Origin: Salticus scenicus
Taxonomy: Eukaryota; Arthropoda; Arachnida; Araneae; Salticidae
Direction of reading: 5' to 3'
Assembly: GCA_963930645.1 (NCBI GenBank)
Contig: OZ005650.1
Span: 236,545,688-236,609,687 of the forward strand
Length of the DNA: 64,000 nucleotides
Positions 45,410 to 56,825 of this stretch are shown one piece after another. How positions within the stretch are numbered: the stretch's first letter is position 1; every line of letters begins with the position of its first letter. Below the pieces are notes generated by a model. That model had not been told where the DNA came from and did no database searches. It saw nothing but the letters and a program-made list of their open reading frames with translations. The position numbers were made by a program, and so were the translations under genes.

Positions 45410-45690
45410 TTAACACGTTTTGAGAGATCTGGAAGACAATTTGATTATTTTCAGAAAATGTCTATCTGTCTGTTTGCCTGCTTAATTTTTTTACAGTTTT
45501 AAATCAAGAACTGATTCACTTAATTTCGTAAAAAAATTGCTTTAAATACACCTTGATATAGATTAGTATTTTTCAAAGCTTCTGCATATCGTTTAATAAA
45601 TGGCACTGTCTTTCCTTTATTCTTAATATTGCAGCATAAGACAAAATTGTGCATAATGGTACATAATGAAGATTATTTTTAACTAGTCAT
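45410..45690 (+). repeat. Family-2 fragment, diverged
   Basis: AACACGTTTTGAGAGATCTG, TTGATTATTTTCAGAAAATG, TCTATCTGTCTGTTTGCCTG and AAATCAAGAACTGATTCACT follow the order of the 39222 copy. Confidence 0.5.
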
Positions 45691-46049
45691 TGTGAAAGTG
45701 CCCTAATTTCGTCTCCTAGTGACCTTTAGGTCTTTGGAAGCTATCATTTTCCTTGAAATTCTGTCAAATTTCGATGTTACATTCATTGACTACCTACAAG
45801 CGTGTAAGCTAAATTGACTACAAAAACACTTTTACCAGGTCAAAAACTGTGTATCTAAAGTTACCTATATTTGGTAAAAGTAAAAAAGTGGTCCCGATTT
45901 CCTCCCTCTTAAAAAAAAAAAAAAAAAAAAAAAAGAGTGATTTTACTTGTGAACCAAAATTTATTTCAAAATGAATAAAGGTACACAGAACTGTAGACAG
46001 AAAAAATATTAGGCATTTAAACATGAGGAAGGGTTTTCCAATAGGGATG

Positions 46050-46202
46050 GGTGGTTGGGTTTTACGTCGCAATAGTGCTGCGCAGATGGGCAATTGACGA
46101 CGTTCTGGGACACACCCCTACAGGTGGTCCGGAGACATGCCATCATAATTTTGATCCTGCACGGAAGGGATGGCTCTCCAGCTTCGGTGACCCTCAGAGA
46201 TA
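46050..46202 (-). mobile_element. SINE-like insertion (153 bp) with 15-bp target duplication
   Basis: TTTCCAATAGGGATG is exactly duplicated at 46035-46049 and 46203-46217. The insert reads GGTTGGGTTTTACGTCGCAA at its left edge, which on the minus strand is the 3' end (...CGACGTAAAACCCAACC). The same edge with an (AATC)n-type tail is seen in the 28-bp copy at 33549. The 5' part has no obvious tRNA promoter, so this may itself be 5'-truncated. Confidence 0.8.
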
Positions 46203-46308
46203 TTTCCAATAGGGATGATACAATTTTAAATGGTTAGAATGGCAACACTGCGTATTAATTTTGACATTTCTTGTGTCATTTGTGTTTAGTATGCTATGCC
46301 ATTCAATC

Positions 46309-46690
46309 ATGCAAAGATACACGCTTGAACAACGTTTCGAAATTATTAAATTGTTTTATCAAAATCAGTGTTCATATGTGAATACTGAGAAAAATTCGAG
46401 AATATTTATTATTCGACATTGTTCAGTTAATCGACTCGATCGATTGTGACTTTGGGGATATGTTAAGTCACAATCGATTGGGAGTTTTTTCTTTGGGGAT
46501 ATGTTAAGTCACAAGTTTATGCTGATAATCCAATAACAATTGAGCAATTAAAAAAACAACCTTGAACGTGTTATTCGTGAAATAACACCAAATTTATGTG
46601 AAAGAGTGAGGGAAAATTGGGTTAACAGAATGTGGTATGTACAGAGAAGTCGTGGTGCTCACATGAACGATATTATTTTCATACATAATG
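46309..46690 (+). pseudogene. Collapsed mariner-like transposase pseudogene
   Basis: An ATG at 46309 begins MQRYTLEQRFEIIKLFYQNQ, an N-terminal helix-turn-helix typical of arthropod transposases (DUF4817-like). After 45 residues the frame meets a stop at 46447. From about 46497 another frame gives GYVKSQVYADNPITIEQL and, after a +1 shift, ERVIREITPNLCERV, then RGAHMNDIIF: the C-terminal end after the DDE core. The whole catalytic core (about 200 residues) is missing. A 24-bp segment around the junction is duplicated (46450-46473, 46491-46514), producing a 13-bp hairpin. Confidence 0.85.
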
Positions 46691-46704
46691 GCACAATAAA
46701 GATT

Positions 46705-46707
<3 letters not shown>

Positions 46708-46799
<92 letters not shown>

Positions 46800-46822
46800 A
46801 TATATATATATATAATATATAT

Positions 46823-46860
<38 letters not shown>
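46708..46860. repeat. (AT)n microsatellite, about 150 bp
   Basis: Mostly perfect TA repeats with a few AATA and TTGTATA interruptions. The Tyr/Ile open frames on the minus strand are artefacts. Confidence 0.98.
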
Positions 46861-46864
<4 letters not shown>

Positions 46865-46989
46865 TGTATCACTCTTAATGGAAAACCCTTTATATATATA
46901 CATATGTGTTTTTGGCTCCTGAGCATGTTTCGGGTGAGCAAATGTAGCACTCAATGCATTGGACCTATTTTTCTCTATGTTTATCATTA

Positions 46990-47175
46990 GAGAAACGGTT
47001 CAAGCAGATAAGGCACATTGCATCAATGTCGTCATCATTACCGCATGTATCATCATAAGGAGTGTCAACTGAAGAATCACTTTCGTCATCTGAGTCGCTG
47101 GGTAGGCCACGTTTGGGCTTTTTTAGATGGCGGATTTTCCCCCTTTCCCTTGGAAATCATGAATTCCATACATTG
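46990..47175 (-). pseudogene. Acidic C-terminal fragment of a possible transposase
   Basis: A minus-strand frame reads KPKRGLPSDSDDESDSS, then VDTPYDDTCGNDDDIDAMC and LICLNRF, ending after DKHREK. Upstream, in a second frame, lies KGKGENPPSKK, so one frameshift is needed to join them. A basic linker followed by an acidic stretch and C-x-x-C resembles the tails of pogo/Tigger-type or other DDE transposases. No catalytic domain is present. The non-random codon pattern (GAT/GAC/AGT runs) argues for former coding. Confidence 0.5.
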
Positions 47176-47689
47176 ATTTTCAGCTGAGTGTCTTCATCGC
47201 CTCAGTGTCTTCTTTGTCTCGGAATCTTCCAATTTATACTGTTGTGTACTCGGAGTTCGTTAATTCTCCGTGAATGAAAGGCGAATCTTGAAGAGGCATC
47301 ATAGTTTATTTACAGAATATTCTAGGAGATTACAGTTCTTTAAACCAAATATCAACTCCAGTTTCACCAGGAAACACCGCTTAAATAACAGCCGACAACA
47401 TAAAATTCACAGCATAAACTGTTCGCTTTATTACACTCTACGAAGTACTCAATAAAAATCTACAAAAAAACTTCCTTTCTTAACGTAATGTAATGAATAT
47501 ATATAGTTTGTATTCTATTATGATTTATTATATGAAATAAACAAGTTATACTTTAAGATATAAATAAAACTATTCATTTATTAGATCTAAACAACTATTC
47601 AATAAAAATATATGTTCTGCATTGGGTTAATTCTACATTTATATGGAATTAATCTTTTAATACGCAATGGCATAGTATTATACTATGCT
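47176..47689. other. No recognisable feature
   Basis: The small open frame at 47270-47455 shows no family motif. Confidence 0.5.
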
Positions 47690-48345
47690 TTAATATGTAT
47701 AAATCTCAGAAATATCACTGTGCCAAATATCATAAATAACTTTTAGTAGTTCTTGCAGATTTGTAGGCTGCAAATTTCGAATCTTCTCCACTCTCCCCTG
47801 CCTTTTAATGGACAGAACATTTTCGAGCGAATTGAGATTAGAACTATTATCCTGTCTGGTAAAGAAGAAATTCTACGATATTCTTTGTGGGATTTAATTA
47901 AAAAATATATGATTATTTACAGAATTAGAGGTGCTCTTGGGAATGGATAGGTAATTTTAACAATTCGAATCAAATAAACGTACCACAGACGCCTTATAGC
48001 ATGATGCATTATCATCTTGAAATGCAGTTTGCGGAAAAGTCTGAAATATCTTCAAAATAGTCGGTAAGGTGCCACTTTCGTAATAGCCGTGTTTTATTTC
48101 GAGTTAATTGATCCCTTGAGCATGAAAATTTGCCGGACTCCTTGAAAAGTTATGCACCTCCGTATTATAATGTACCAAAAATGTGTCACTGATTTAAGAG
48201 TACAATTTTCCTTAATTTTACAATTTCGTCGGCCTAGTAACTTTTTTCATCAACTCGAAACAAAATAAACTTGACTCATCAGAGAAAGCCAGTTCGGCCC
48301 AATATATTTTTTTAATATTTGATAAAGCTGCCAGCTGATCCAGCT
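47690..48345 (-). pseudogene. Tc1-like transposase pseudogene
   Basis: On the minus strand: WAELAFSDESSLFCFEL (about 48262-48312) carries the first catalytic aspartate region (SDES). FQDDNASC (about 47999-48022) corresponds to QDNA-x-x-H with the second aspartate. NSLENV at about 47800-47820, followed by KRQGRVEKIRN and NLQELLKVIYDIW, corresponds to the NPIENLW...KRRV tail with the third acidic residue. Several stops and at least two frame changes occur, plus an extra roughly 140 bp between the second and third blocks. Inactive. TIRs were not identified. Confidence 0.8.
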
Positions 48346-49030
48346 GATACATTTAAAAAAAAAATTTCCAACTGAAGTCTTGTTTTTTAAAAATTCTTTT
48401 ACTTAATGATTTTTTTTTTTCAGATCGTCTGGGGTTTAACCCCCTTTATTTAATTGTTCCCGCTTTATTTTCTAAGGAAGTATTTTACTACACACTTTTC
48501 TTAAAATCTTTTCTATGTTCTAAAAATGATACAAATCGATTTTTTAAATATTTGCTTTTTAACTTTCGGTCATCTCGTTTGGATGAGGAACGTGGCCACC
48601 TAAAGTGAAATTTCCAGTTTAAATAACAACAAAAAAAAAAATTATATCTTACTATAAACTATCTTACCAATATTTCGTTAACATTTAATTACTTTGCCCT
48701 CTCACGTATTATTTTTTATCCATTCTAAAATAAATACTTTTATGGCATCGTTAATTGCCTGATTTTTACCCTTTTTGAAATACTTTCCAGAATTACAATT
48801 TTCCTCACAATTGTATTTTGTTTTTAACATTGGACTCAATTCTAAACTGCACGTTAATGACGACGTAATAAAATCTGTTCGAAAATTTGCTTTTTAAACG
48901 ATAAAATTGGCGGTTACAGAAAGAGAAAAGGAAAATATTCAAGTGCGGCTTTTTTTTTTTTGCCCCTTTAGTGTATATGATATAGGTTACCATAGCACGA
49001 ATCCTATTGATTTTGGTGAATCTAGCATTT
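48346..49030. other. AT-rich stretch, no gene
   Basis: Poly(T) near 48410. Nothing else recognised. Confidence 0.55.
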
Positions 49031-49034
49031 GTAG

Positions 49035-51900
49035 TTTTTTTTAACACTTTCAAACAAGGTTGAAAAGTGTTTATGACTTCGGTTTTTCTGTCTGTCTGTC
49101 TGTCCGCGCTCTAACTCCCGTACATATTTATGGAATTTCTTGAAAATGATATATGTTATTCAAGTTTACTATCGGACGTTTCCTATTGAAAATGGAGTTT
49201 ATACCTCTACTGGTATGTGTACAGGGATACCCGAAAGTATTTCAAAGCATTGTGTTCTATGAGAGGTATTTCTATATACCATATTTTCATACCTTTACTG
49301 TAGACATATCTTAATGAAATTGAAATATGTTATTCAAGTTCACTATCGGACGTTCCCTATTGAAAATGGAGTTTATAGCTCTACAGGTTTGTGTACAGGG
49401 ACACCCGAAAGTATTTCAAAGCATTGTGTTCTATGAGAGGTATTTTTATAAACCATATTTTCATACCATCACTGTAGACATATCTGAATGAAATTGAAAT
49501 ATGTTATTCAAGTTCATTATCGGACGTTCCCTATTGAAAATGGAGTTTATACCTCTACTGGTTTCTGTACAGAGACACCCGAAAGTATTTCAAAGCATTG
49601 TGTTCTATGAGACTTATTTCTATAAACCATATTTCCATACCATCACTGTAGACATATCTGAATGAAATTGAAATACGTTGGTTATTCAAGTTTACTATTG
49701 GATGTTTCCTGTATAAAATGGAGGAAATACCACCATCGGTTTATGTACAGGGACACACAAAAGCATTGCGTTCTAGGAGAGATATTTCTATAAAACAAAT
49801 TTTAATAGTTTAACTTTCAACGAAGTTTCTGGAAATTGAAATATGTTATTTATATGCACAAAAGAATGCTTTGCACAGAATATAGCATGATTAGCATTAG
49901 ATTTACAGGGTGGCACAAAAATATCCAGTTACATTAAGAGCTATTATTAAAAAATTGCTAGAATTGTTATTTCGTTTACGTTAAGCTTTTTTAACACTTT
50001 CTAACATTTTTAACACTTTCCAATAAGGTTGAAAAGTGGTTATGACTTTGGTTTGTCTGTCTGTCCGTCTGCCTGTCCGCGCTCTATATACCGTGTCTCT
50101 CTTCCATAAATATTACTCACGTAAATATTTATGGAATTTCTTGAAACTGATATATGTTATTCAAGTTCACTATCGGACGTTCCCTATTGAAAATAGAGTT
50201 TACACCTCTACTGGTTTGTGTACAGAGACAATCGAAAGTATTTCAAAGCAATTGTGTTCTACGAGAGGTATTTCTATAAACCATATTTTCATAATTTTAC
50301 TGTTGACATATCTGACTGAAATTGAAATATGTTATTCAAGTTCACTATTGGATGTTTCCTGTATAAAATGGAGGAAATACCACCATCGGTTTATGTACAG
50401 GGACACTCAAAATTATTCCAAAGCATTGTGTTCTATGAGAGATATTTCTATAAATCAAATTTCAATAACTTTACTTTCCACAAAGTTTTAGAAAATTAAA
50501 ATATTTTATTTATATGCACAAAAGAATGCTTTGAATAGAATATAGCATGATTAGCATTAAATTTACAGGGTGGCACAAAAATATCCAGTTATATTAAGAG
50601 CTATTAATAAAAAATTGCTAGAATTGTATTTTCGTTTACGTTAAGCGTTTTTAACACTTTTAACACTTTTCAAGTGTGAATATGATTTCAGTTTTGTGTA
50701 TCTGCCTGTCCGTCTGTCTGCCTGCCTGTCTGTCTGTCCGATCTCCAACTCCCGTAAATATTTATGGAATTTCTTGAAACTGATATATGTTATTCAATTT
50801 CCCTATCGGATGTTCCCTATCGAAAATGGAGTTTATACATCTACTGGTTTGTGTACATGGACACCCGAAAGTATTTCAAAGCATTGTGTTCTATGAGAGG
50901 TATTTCTATAAACCATATTTTCATACCTTTACTGTAGACATATCTGAGTGAAATTGAAATATGTTATTCAAGTTCACTATTTTATGTTTCCTGTATAAAA
51001 TGGAGGAAATGCCACCACCGATTTATGTACAGGACACTTAGAAGTATTCCAAAGCATTGCGTTCTATGAGAGATATTTCTTTAAATCAAATTTTAATAAC
51101 TTTACTATCCACGAAGTTTTAGGAAATTGAAATATGTTATTTATATGCGCAAAAAAATGCTTTGCGTAGACTATAGCATGATTAGAATTAGATTTACAGG
51201 GTGACACAAAAATATTCATTTATATTAAGAGCTATTAATAAAAAATTGCTAGAATTGTACTTTCGTTTACATTAAGCGTTTTTAACACTTTCTAACATTT
51301 TTAAGTGTGAATATGATTTCAGTTTGTGTATCTGTCTATCTGTCTCTGTCTGTCTGTCCGCCCGCGCTCTAACTCCTGTAAATATTTATGGAATTTCTCG
51401 AAACTGATATATTTTATTGAAGTTCACTATCGGATGTTCCATATTGAAAATGGAGTAAATATCTCTTCTGATTTGTGTACAGGGACACCCAAAAGCATTC
51501 AAAAGCCTTGTGTTCTATGAGTGTTATTATTATAAATATTTTCCCTATAGAATGTTTCCAATTTAAAATGACATTAATTGGTTCTGTATAACTAGTTTGC
51601 TTACAGAGACAACAACAACAAAAAAAAATGTCAATGCATTACGTTTTAGGACAGAATTTTTAGAAAGTTATATTTAAAAACCTTTCTGTTGTAAAAATAA
51701 TAAAAATATTGAAATGTATTGTTAATATTCTAAAATAATGTTTTGTATAGAATATGATATGATTAACTTTCTGATTTACAGGGCTACACTAAAATATTTC
51801 GAGAGATCAAAAGCTGTAATTATAATCTAATAGCTGCATTTTCTTTTTCGTTAAGCCTTTTTAACACTTTCCAAAATGCCTAAGAGTAATTTTAAAATCA
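49035..51900. repeat. Higher-order tandem array, superunits about 580-660 bp
   Basis: ACAGGGTGGCACAAAAATAT recurs at about 49905, 50565 and 51196, with a diverged form at 51778. Each superunit starts with TTTTAACACTTTC plus a CTGTCTGTC block and then holds one to four subunits of about 180 bp with GTTATTCAAGTTCACTATCG and GTACAGGGACACCCGAAAGT. Two subunit types alternate (GGACGTTCCCTATTGAAAAT versus GGATGTTTCCTGTATAAAAT). The 151-codon frame at 50036 and similar ones are repeat shadows that recur in each unit with different stops. Confidence 0.9.
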
Positions 51901-53640
51901 ATTATTCTATCTGTATATTTTTAAGTCCTTCTGTGTGATAACGTAGGCATAGAATATTAATAGTTATTCGATACAACAATTACGTACAGTTGGAAAGTGT
52001 TACTAATCAATGCGTTCTGCATGATTTTTCTTTCTTGTTTTTTTTTTTTTTTACAGAGACACAAAGAAAAATTCTTTATCATTGTGGTCTGTGGACCAAA
52101 ATAATTTAAAGCGCGATAGCGTCTAAATGCCTTATTCGAAAGAGCTGAAAATTTATACACATGTTATGAGTCACCGTCGCACGAACTATATGCATTTACG
52201 TGAATCTAGCTTTTATAGTTTTGTTTTACAGGGACGCGAAGAAAAATTCTTTATCGTCATGGACTATATGGGCCCAAATTCTTTAAACTGCGATAGCGTC
52301 TAAACACCTTATTTAATTGTACTGAAAATTTATACACATGCTATAAATCACCGTTGCACAAAGTGAATAAATTTTGGTGAATTTAGCACGTAATTTTTTA
52401 CAGGGAGACAACGGAAAATCTTTTATCCTCATTCCCTAAAGGCTTAAATTCTTTAAAGTACGATAACATCTAAACGCGATATCGGATTGAGCTGAAAATT
52501 TATATACATGTTATAGATCATCATCATATTAACTATATCTATATGGAATCAAGTAGCACTGATTGTGTTTTTTCAGGAATACAAAGAAAAATTCTTTATC
52601 CTTGTTCCTTATGGGCTGAAATTAATTAAAATTCGATAACGTCTAAACGACTCATCCGATTGAGTTGAAAATTTACATACATATTACAAGTCACAGTCGC
52701 ACAAGCTGTATAAATTTCAGTGAGTCTAGCACTCATAAATTTTTACAGGGACACAATGAAAATTTCTTTATTGTTATGGTGTATGAGCCAACATTTTTTA
52801 AAGTTCGATAACGTCTACACGTCATATTCGATTGAGCTGAAAATTTATACACATGCTATTGGTCACCGTTGCCCGACCTATACGGATTTTGCTGAATCTA
52901 GTACGTATAGTTTTTTTTACAGGGACACAATAAAATATTCTTTCTCATTTTGCCCTATACGCTGAAATTCGTTAAAGTTCGATAGCGTCTCTAAACGCTA
53001 TATTCGATTGAGCTGAAAATTTATACACATGCTATTGGTCACCGTTGCCCGACCTATACGGATTTTGCTGAATCTAGTACGTATAGTTTTTTTTACAGGG
53101 ACACAATAAAATATTCTTTATCATTTTGCCCTATACGCTGAAATTCGTTAAAGTTCGATAGCGTCTCTAAACGCTATATCCAACTGAGCTAAAAATTTAT
53201 ATGCATGTCATAGATCACCTGCAAACGAGCAGTACCAATGTTGTAGAATATAGAACTTGTAGTCTTTTTAAAATGACACAAATAAAAATTCTTTATCAGT
53301 ATGGTTTACGTGCTCAAATTATTTAAAGTGCGATACACTGTAAAAAACAGGTTCTTAAAATAAGTATATATTGTCTCAAAATAGCCCCGAAACAATACAT
53401 ACTTAAATTTGAAAACCCATGTACTCATTTTTGAGCATATTGACATGCTCAAAAATGGAGTTGACCAATAAGAATCCCAATATCCCCATGTTTGACATGT
53501 CATTGTACTCAAAAATGAGTACATGGGTTTTCAAATTTAAGTATATATTGTTTCGGAGCTATTTTGAGACAATATATACTTATTTTTAAGAACCTAATTT
53601 TTACAGTGTAGTGTGGACGCCTCATTCGATTAAGCTGAAA
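51901..53640. repeat. Second tandem array, about 8 units of about 175 bp
   Basis: TTTACAGGGACAC(A/G)A-type words recur at about 52053, 52229, 52398, 52574, 52744, 52917, 53094 and 53270. Units share GAGCTGAAAATTTATACACA and CGATAGCGTCTAAA. The two units 52827-53003 and 53003-53180 are almost identical, a recent duplication in an otherwise diverged array. The (C/T)-rich CTGTCTGTC leader of the preceding array is missing. A MITE (53334-53610) is inserted in the last unit. Confidence 0.9.
53334..53610. mobile_element. Palindromic TA-flanked MITE (277 bp)
   Basis: Ends TACACTGTAAAAAACAGG and CCTAATTTTTACAGTGTA. Arms of about 105 bp pair through AAGTATATATTGTCTCAAAA and AACCCATGTACTCATTTTTG. TA duplicated at the borders. 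The host tandem unit continues on both sides (GTGCGATA / GTGTGGACGCC), and neighbouring units show the unoccupied GCGATAGCGTCT. Confidence 0.9.
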
Positions 53641-53666
53641 ATTTATGTAATTCTTATAGGCGACTG

Positions 53667-53669
<3 letters not shown>

Positions 53670-53704
<35 letters not shown>
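53670..53704. repeat. (AT)n microsatellite
   Basis: About 17 AT pairs. Confidence 0.97.
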
Positions 53705-53706
<2 letters not shown>

Positions 53707-54117
53707 GCAACACTTAATGAATGTAGTTTAGATTTCGATTAAAAAAGGTACCATTAAGATTTTCATTTTTTCAACTTAATTATTTTTAGCAACAGTAATT
53801 ACAATTACAAATCTAATTAAGAAATATATCAGAGTAATTAGTATTTTTGAATGCATAGTTCTTAATTTTATTTTTCTCGATTTATACGCTTTCCAATATG
53901 ATCAATGCATCTATCTTCATTTAAAATAATTAATAATCGCTGTATTATTCAGAAGTACTTATAAAATTATATATGTACGAAAAAATTATCAGTTAAGAAA
54001 ACTTACAATATTTTCTAGAGATAACTATTTTCCAAAAATAATGTTATAATACTGAAACTTTATGTCTTTTATCACTTTTTGTCCTTATCATGAGTAATGT
54101 TTACTTTGAAATCGGAA
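53705..54117. other. No recognisable feature
   Basis: AT-rich, no repeats with other parts of the window noticed. Confidence 0.5.
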
Positions 54118-56480
54118 CTTTAACCGACTTCAAAAAAGAAGGAAGGTTCTCAATTCATGTATGTTTTTTTTTATGTTTGTTAGCTCATGACTTCTGAACG
54201 GATGCTCCGATTTTGATACTTTTTGTTTTGTTGAAAAGGTCTTGGTCTGAAATAGGTCCCATTGTAATATCTTTACGATCCAAAGCAAATACAGGGTGCC
54301 CAAAAAAATCAGTCCCAACTCTTTTAACTGCTAAACGACTGCAGCTATAGTGATAAAAATGGTATGTAAGTATAGCAAAGTGGCCATGCAGTACAAGGTT
54401 AAACCGCTTGCAGCGCCACCTGGTGAAAAATAGCGGAGTTAGTGTTACTATCTCGAAAACGGTTCTAGAGAAAAAAGTGAATTACAAAGTTGAAGAGTAC
54501 CATCGATTTAGTACAAAAAGATTGTTTAGACATTCATGCTAGCGTTCCAATCCTGGAAACGGTTCAAGACAGGGGGGAAAAGTGAATTACAAAATTGCAG
54601 AGCATCATCGATTTAGTACGAAAAGATAGTTTAGACATTGATGCTAAAAATAGAATGCTAAAAACGTGCATTTGTTTGTTCGCAATTATTTACACTATAC
54701 ACATTTGAACTACATTGCACACGTTGTAGCGTAGCTGGTGAGACATACAGTCGGCAACAGAAGTGTCCTAATACTAGCAAAAATACCTATGTAAAAAAAG
54801 TACACTTCATGAGGTTTTGTGAAATAAATCCTTGTCGAATCATGTTCTTAGTCAGTGTAAGATCATGATTCGATAATGATTTAGTTAAAAAAGCCGAATG
54901 AAATGCACTTTTTTTACATAGGAATTTTTGCTAGTGTTCGGACAATTTTGTTACCGACTGTACGCTATATAGTTCAAAATACGGTTACTTGATACTTTTT
55001 GTTTTGTTGTAGAGATCTTGGTCTGAAGTAGGTCCCATTATAACATCTTTACAATCTAAAAAAAATAAAGCGCCAACTGGTGAAAAACAGTGGAATTAGC
55101 GCTCTTATCTTAAAAACGGTTCAAGATGGGAGAAAAGTTAATTACGAAGTTATAGAGCATCATCGATTTACTACGAAATGACAGTTTTTAGACATTATTG
55201 CTAAAAATAGAACGCTTAAAACGTGCAGTTGTTTGTTTGCAATTTCTTACACTGTGCACACTTGAACTACGTTGCACACTTTGCAGCGTAGTGGATGACA
55301 CGTATACTCTGTGGTTCAAAGTACTTTTACTGTAAACGGCCACATCGATTAGCGCAAAGTCGTTTTCAACCAATTTCAGAAAGGAGGGTGTTCTTAATTC
55401 GAGCTGTATGTTATTGTTGGTGTTTGTACGCTTATAACTTCGTAAGAGATGCTCTAATTAACCGAATTCAAGAAGGAGGAGGTTTTCAATACAAAGCGTA
55501 TGATTTTTTGTTTTTGTTTTTCTTTGTTAGCTCATAACTTCTGAGCGGATGATCCGATTTCGATATTTTTTGTTTTATTGTAAAGGTCTTGGTCTGAAAT
55601 AGGTCCCATTGTAATATATTTACGATCAAAAGAAAATACAGGGTGCCCAAAAAAGTCAGTCCCAACTCTTTTAACTGCTGAACAGCTGCAGCTATAGTCA
55701 TAAAAATGGTATGTAGGTATAGTAAAGTGGATATGTGGAAAACGATTCAACCGCCTACAGCGCCACCTGGTGGAAAACGGTGGAGTTAGTGTTCCTATCT
55801 CGGAAACGGTTCAAGACAGGGGAAAGAAGTGAATTATAAAATTGCAAAGCATCATCGATTTAGTACAAAAAGATAGTTTAGACATTAATGCTAAATCAGA
55901 ACGCTTAAAACGTGCATTTGTTTGTTCACAATTTTCTATTTTGTGCACACTTGAACGACATTGTATATGTTGTAGCGAAGCGGGTGACATTTATACTATG
56001 TAAAATTCAAAGTGTGGTTATTGTAAGCGGTCACATCGATTAACGCATAAACGTTTTAAACCGACTTCATAAAGGAATAGGTTCTCAATACAAACCATGT
56101 TTCTCATTGTTGTTGCTGTTGTTAAAATTTGTTAGCTTATAACTTCGTAAGAGATGACTTAATTTTAATACTTTTTTTGATGTCGTAATGATCTTGGCCC
56201 GAAATAGGTTTCATTATGATTTCATTAAGATATAAACAAAGTACAGGATACTCACAAATGTCTGTTCTCACTGTAACTACTGAACGCATGCAGCTACACT
56301 GGTAAAAGCAGTATGTAAATATCGATGTTGAAACCTCTGTCCGTCAGCTGCAATGCATATTTTGCTCTTTGTTTGAACTATACGCTTCGCAATTTCCAGC
56401 GCAGCGGGTGACACGTATTCATTGTAAAGTTCAATATATATGCCTAACAGAATTTGTGGTTACGAATACAGCGTATCCGT
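54118..56480 (+). repeat. Long-unit repeat, about four partial tandem copies
   Basis: Units start near 54118, 54985, 55430 and 56060. Shared blocks in order: AACCGACTTCAAAAAAGAAG, GTTAGCTCATGACTTCTGAA, GGTCTTGGTCTGAAATAGGT, ACAGGGTGCCCAAAAAA(A/G)TC, CAGCGCCACCTGGTG, CATCGATTTAGTAC and TTAGACATT. Units are unequal because of deletions. The first is interrupted by a mariner MITE. Short minus-strand frames repeat in units 1 and 3 and are shadows. Confidence 0.85.
54746..54962. mobile_element. Tc1/mariner-type MITE, copy 3 (217 bp)
   Basis: TACAGTCGGCAACAGAAGTG to the complementary CAATTTTGTTACCGACTGTA, bounded by TA. Same length as copy 2 (26133-26349) with a diverged palindromic centre. It also preserves the AGTCG target used by the element at 15121. 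Confidence 0.9.
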
Positions 56481-56825
56481 TCTTTACATTTCTAAAGACA
56501 TTTTAATTTAACGTATGTTCATTCAATAGATAGTTTTTTGCTCATATCTGATAAAGGTAAGAAAAGTGACACAACTTAAAAATGCAGCATTTGAGAAAGA
56601 TGAACTTAAAAATAACTTGACTAGAATAAAACTGGCATAACTGTCTCTCGAGTGGATAACTTTGTAGATGGAGATGTAACTTTTTTGTTCACATTGGGTG
56701 CATTTCATGTATTTTTCAATGACATAAACCATTTTTGAGTTATGTCCCTTTTCTTGGAAGTATTGATTTGTGAAACTGTCGTCAAACGTCTTCTGATGTC
56801 TTTCACTGAAAAGAGAAAACTGAAA
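56481..56825. other. No recognisable feature
   Basis: The minus-strand frame 56523-56732 shows no recognisable motif. Confidence 0.5.

Noticed and set aside
46009..46209. 66-codon minus-strand frame with non-AT-rich codons
   Set aside because: It coincides with the SINE-like insertion and part of its flank; the composition is that of the SINE.
46594..46987. 94- and 118-codon minus-strand frames
   Set aside because: Translations of an (AT)n microsatellite.
50036..50491. 151-codon open frame, the longest in the window
   Set aside because: It lies entirely in the tandem array. The same text recurs in other units with different stops, and no protein motif is seen.
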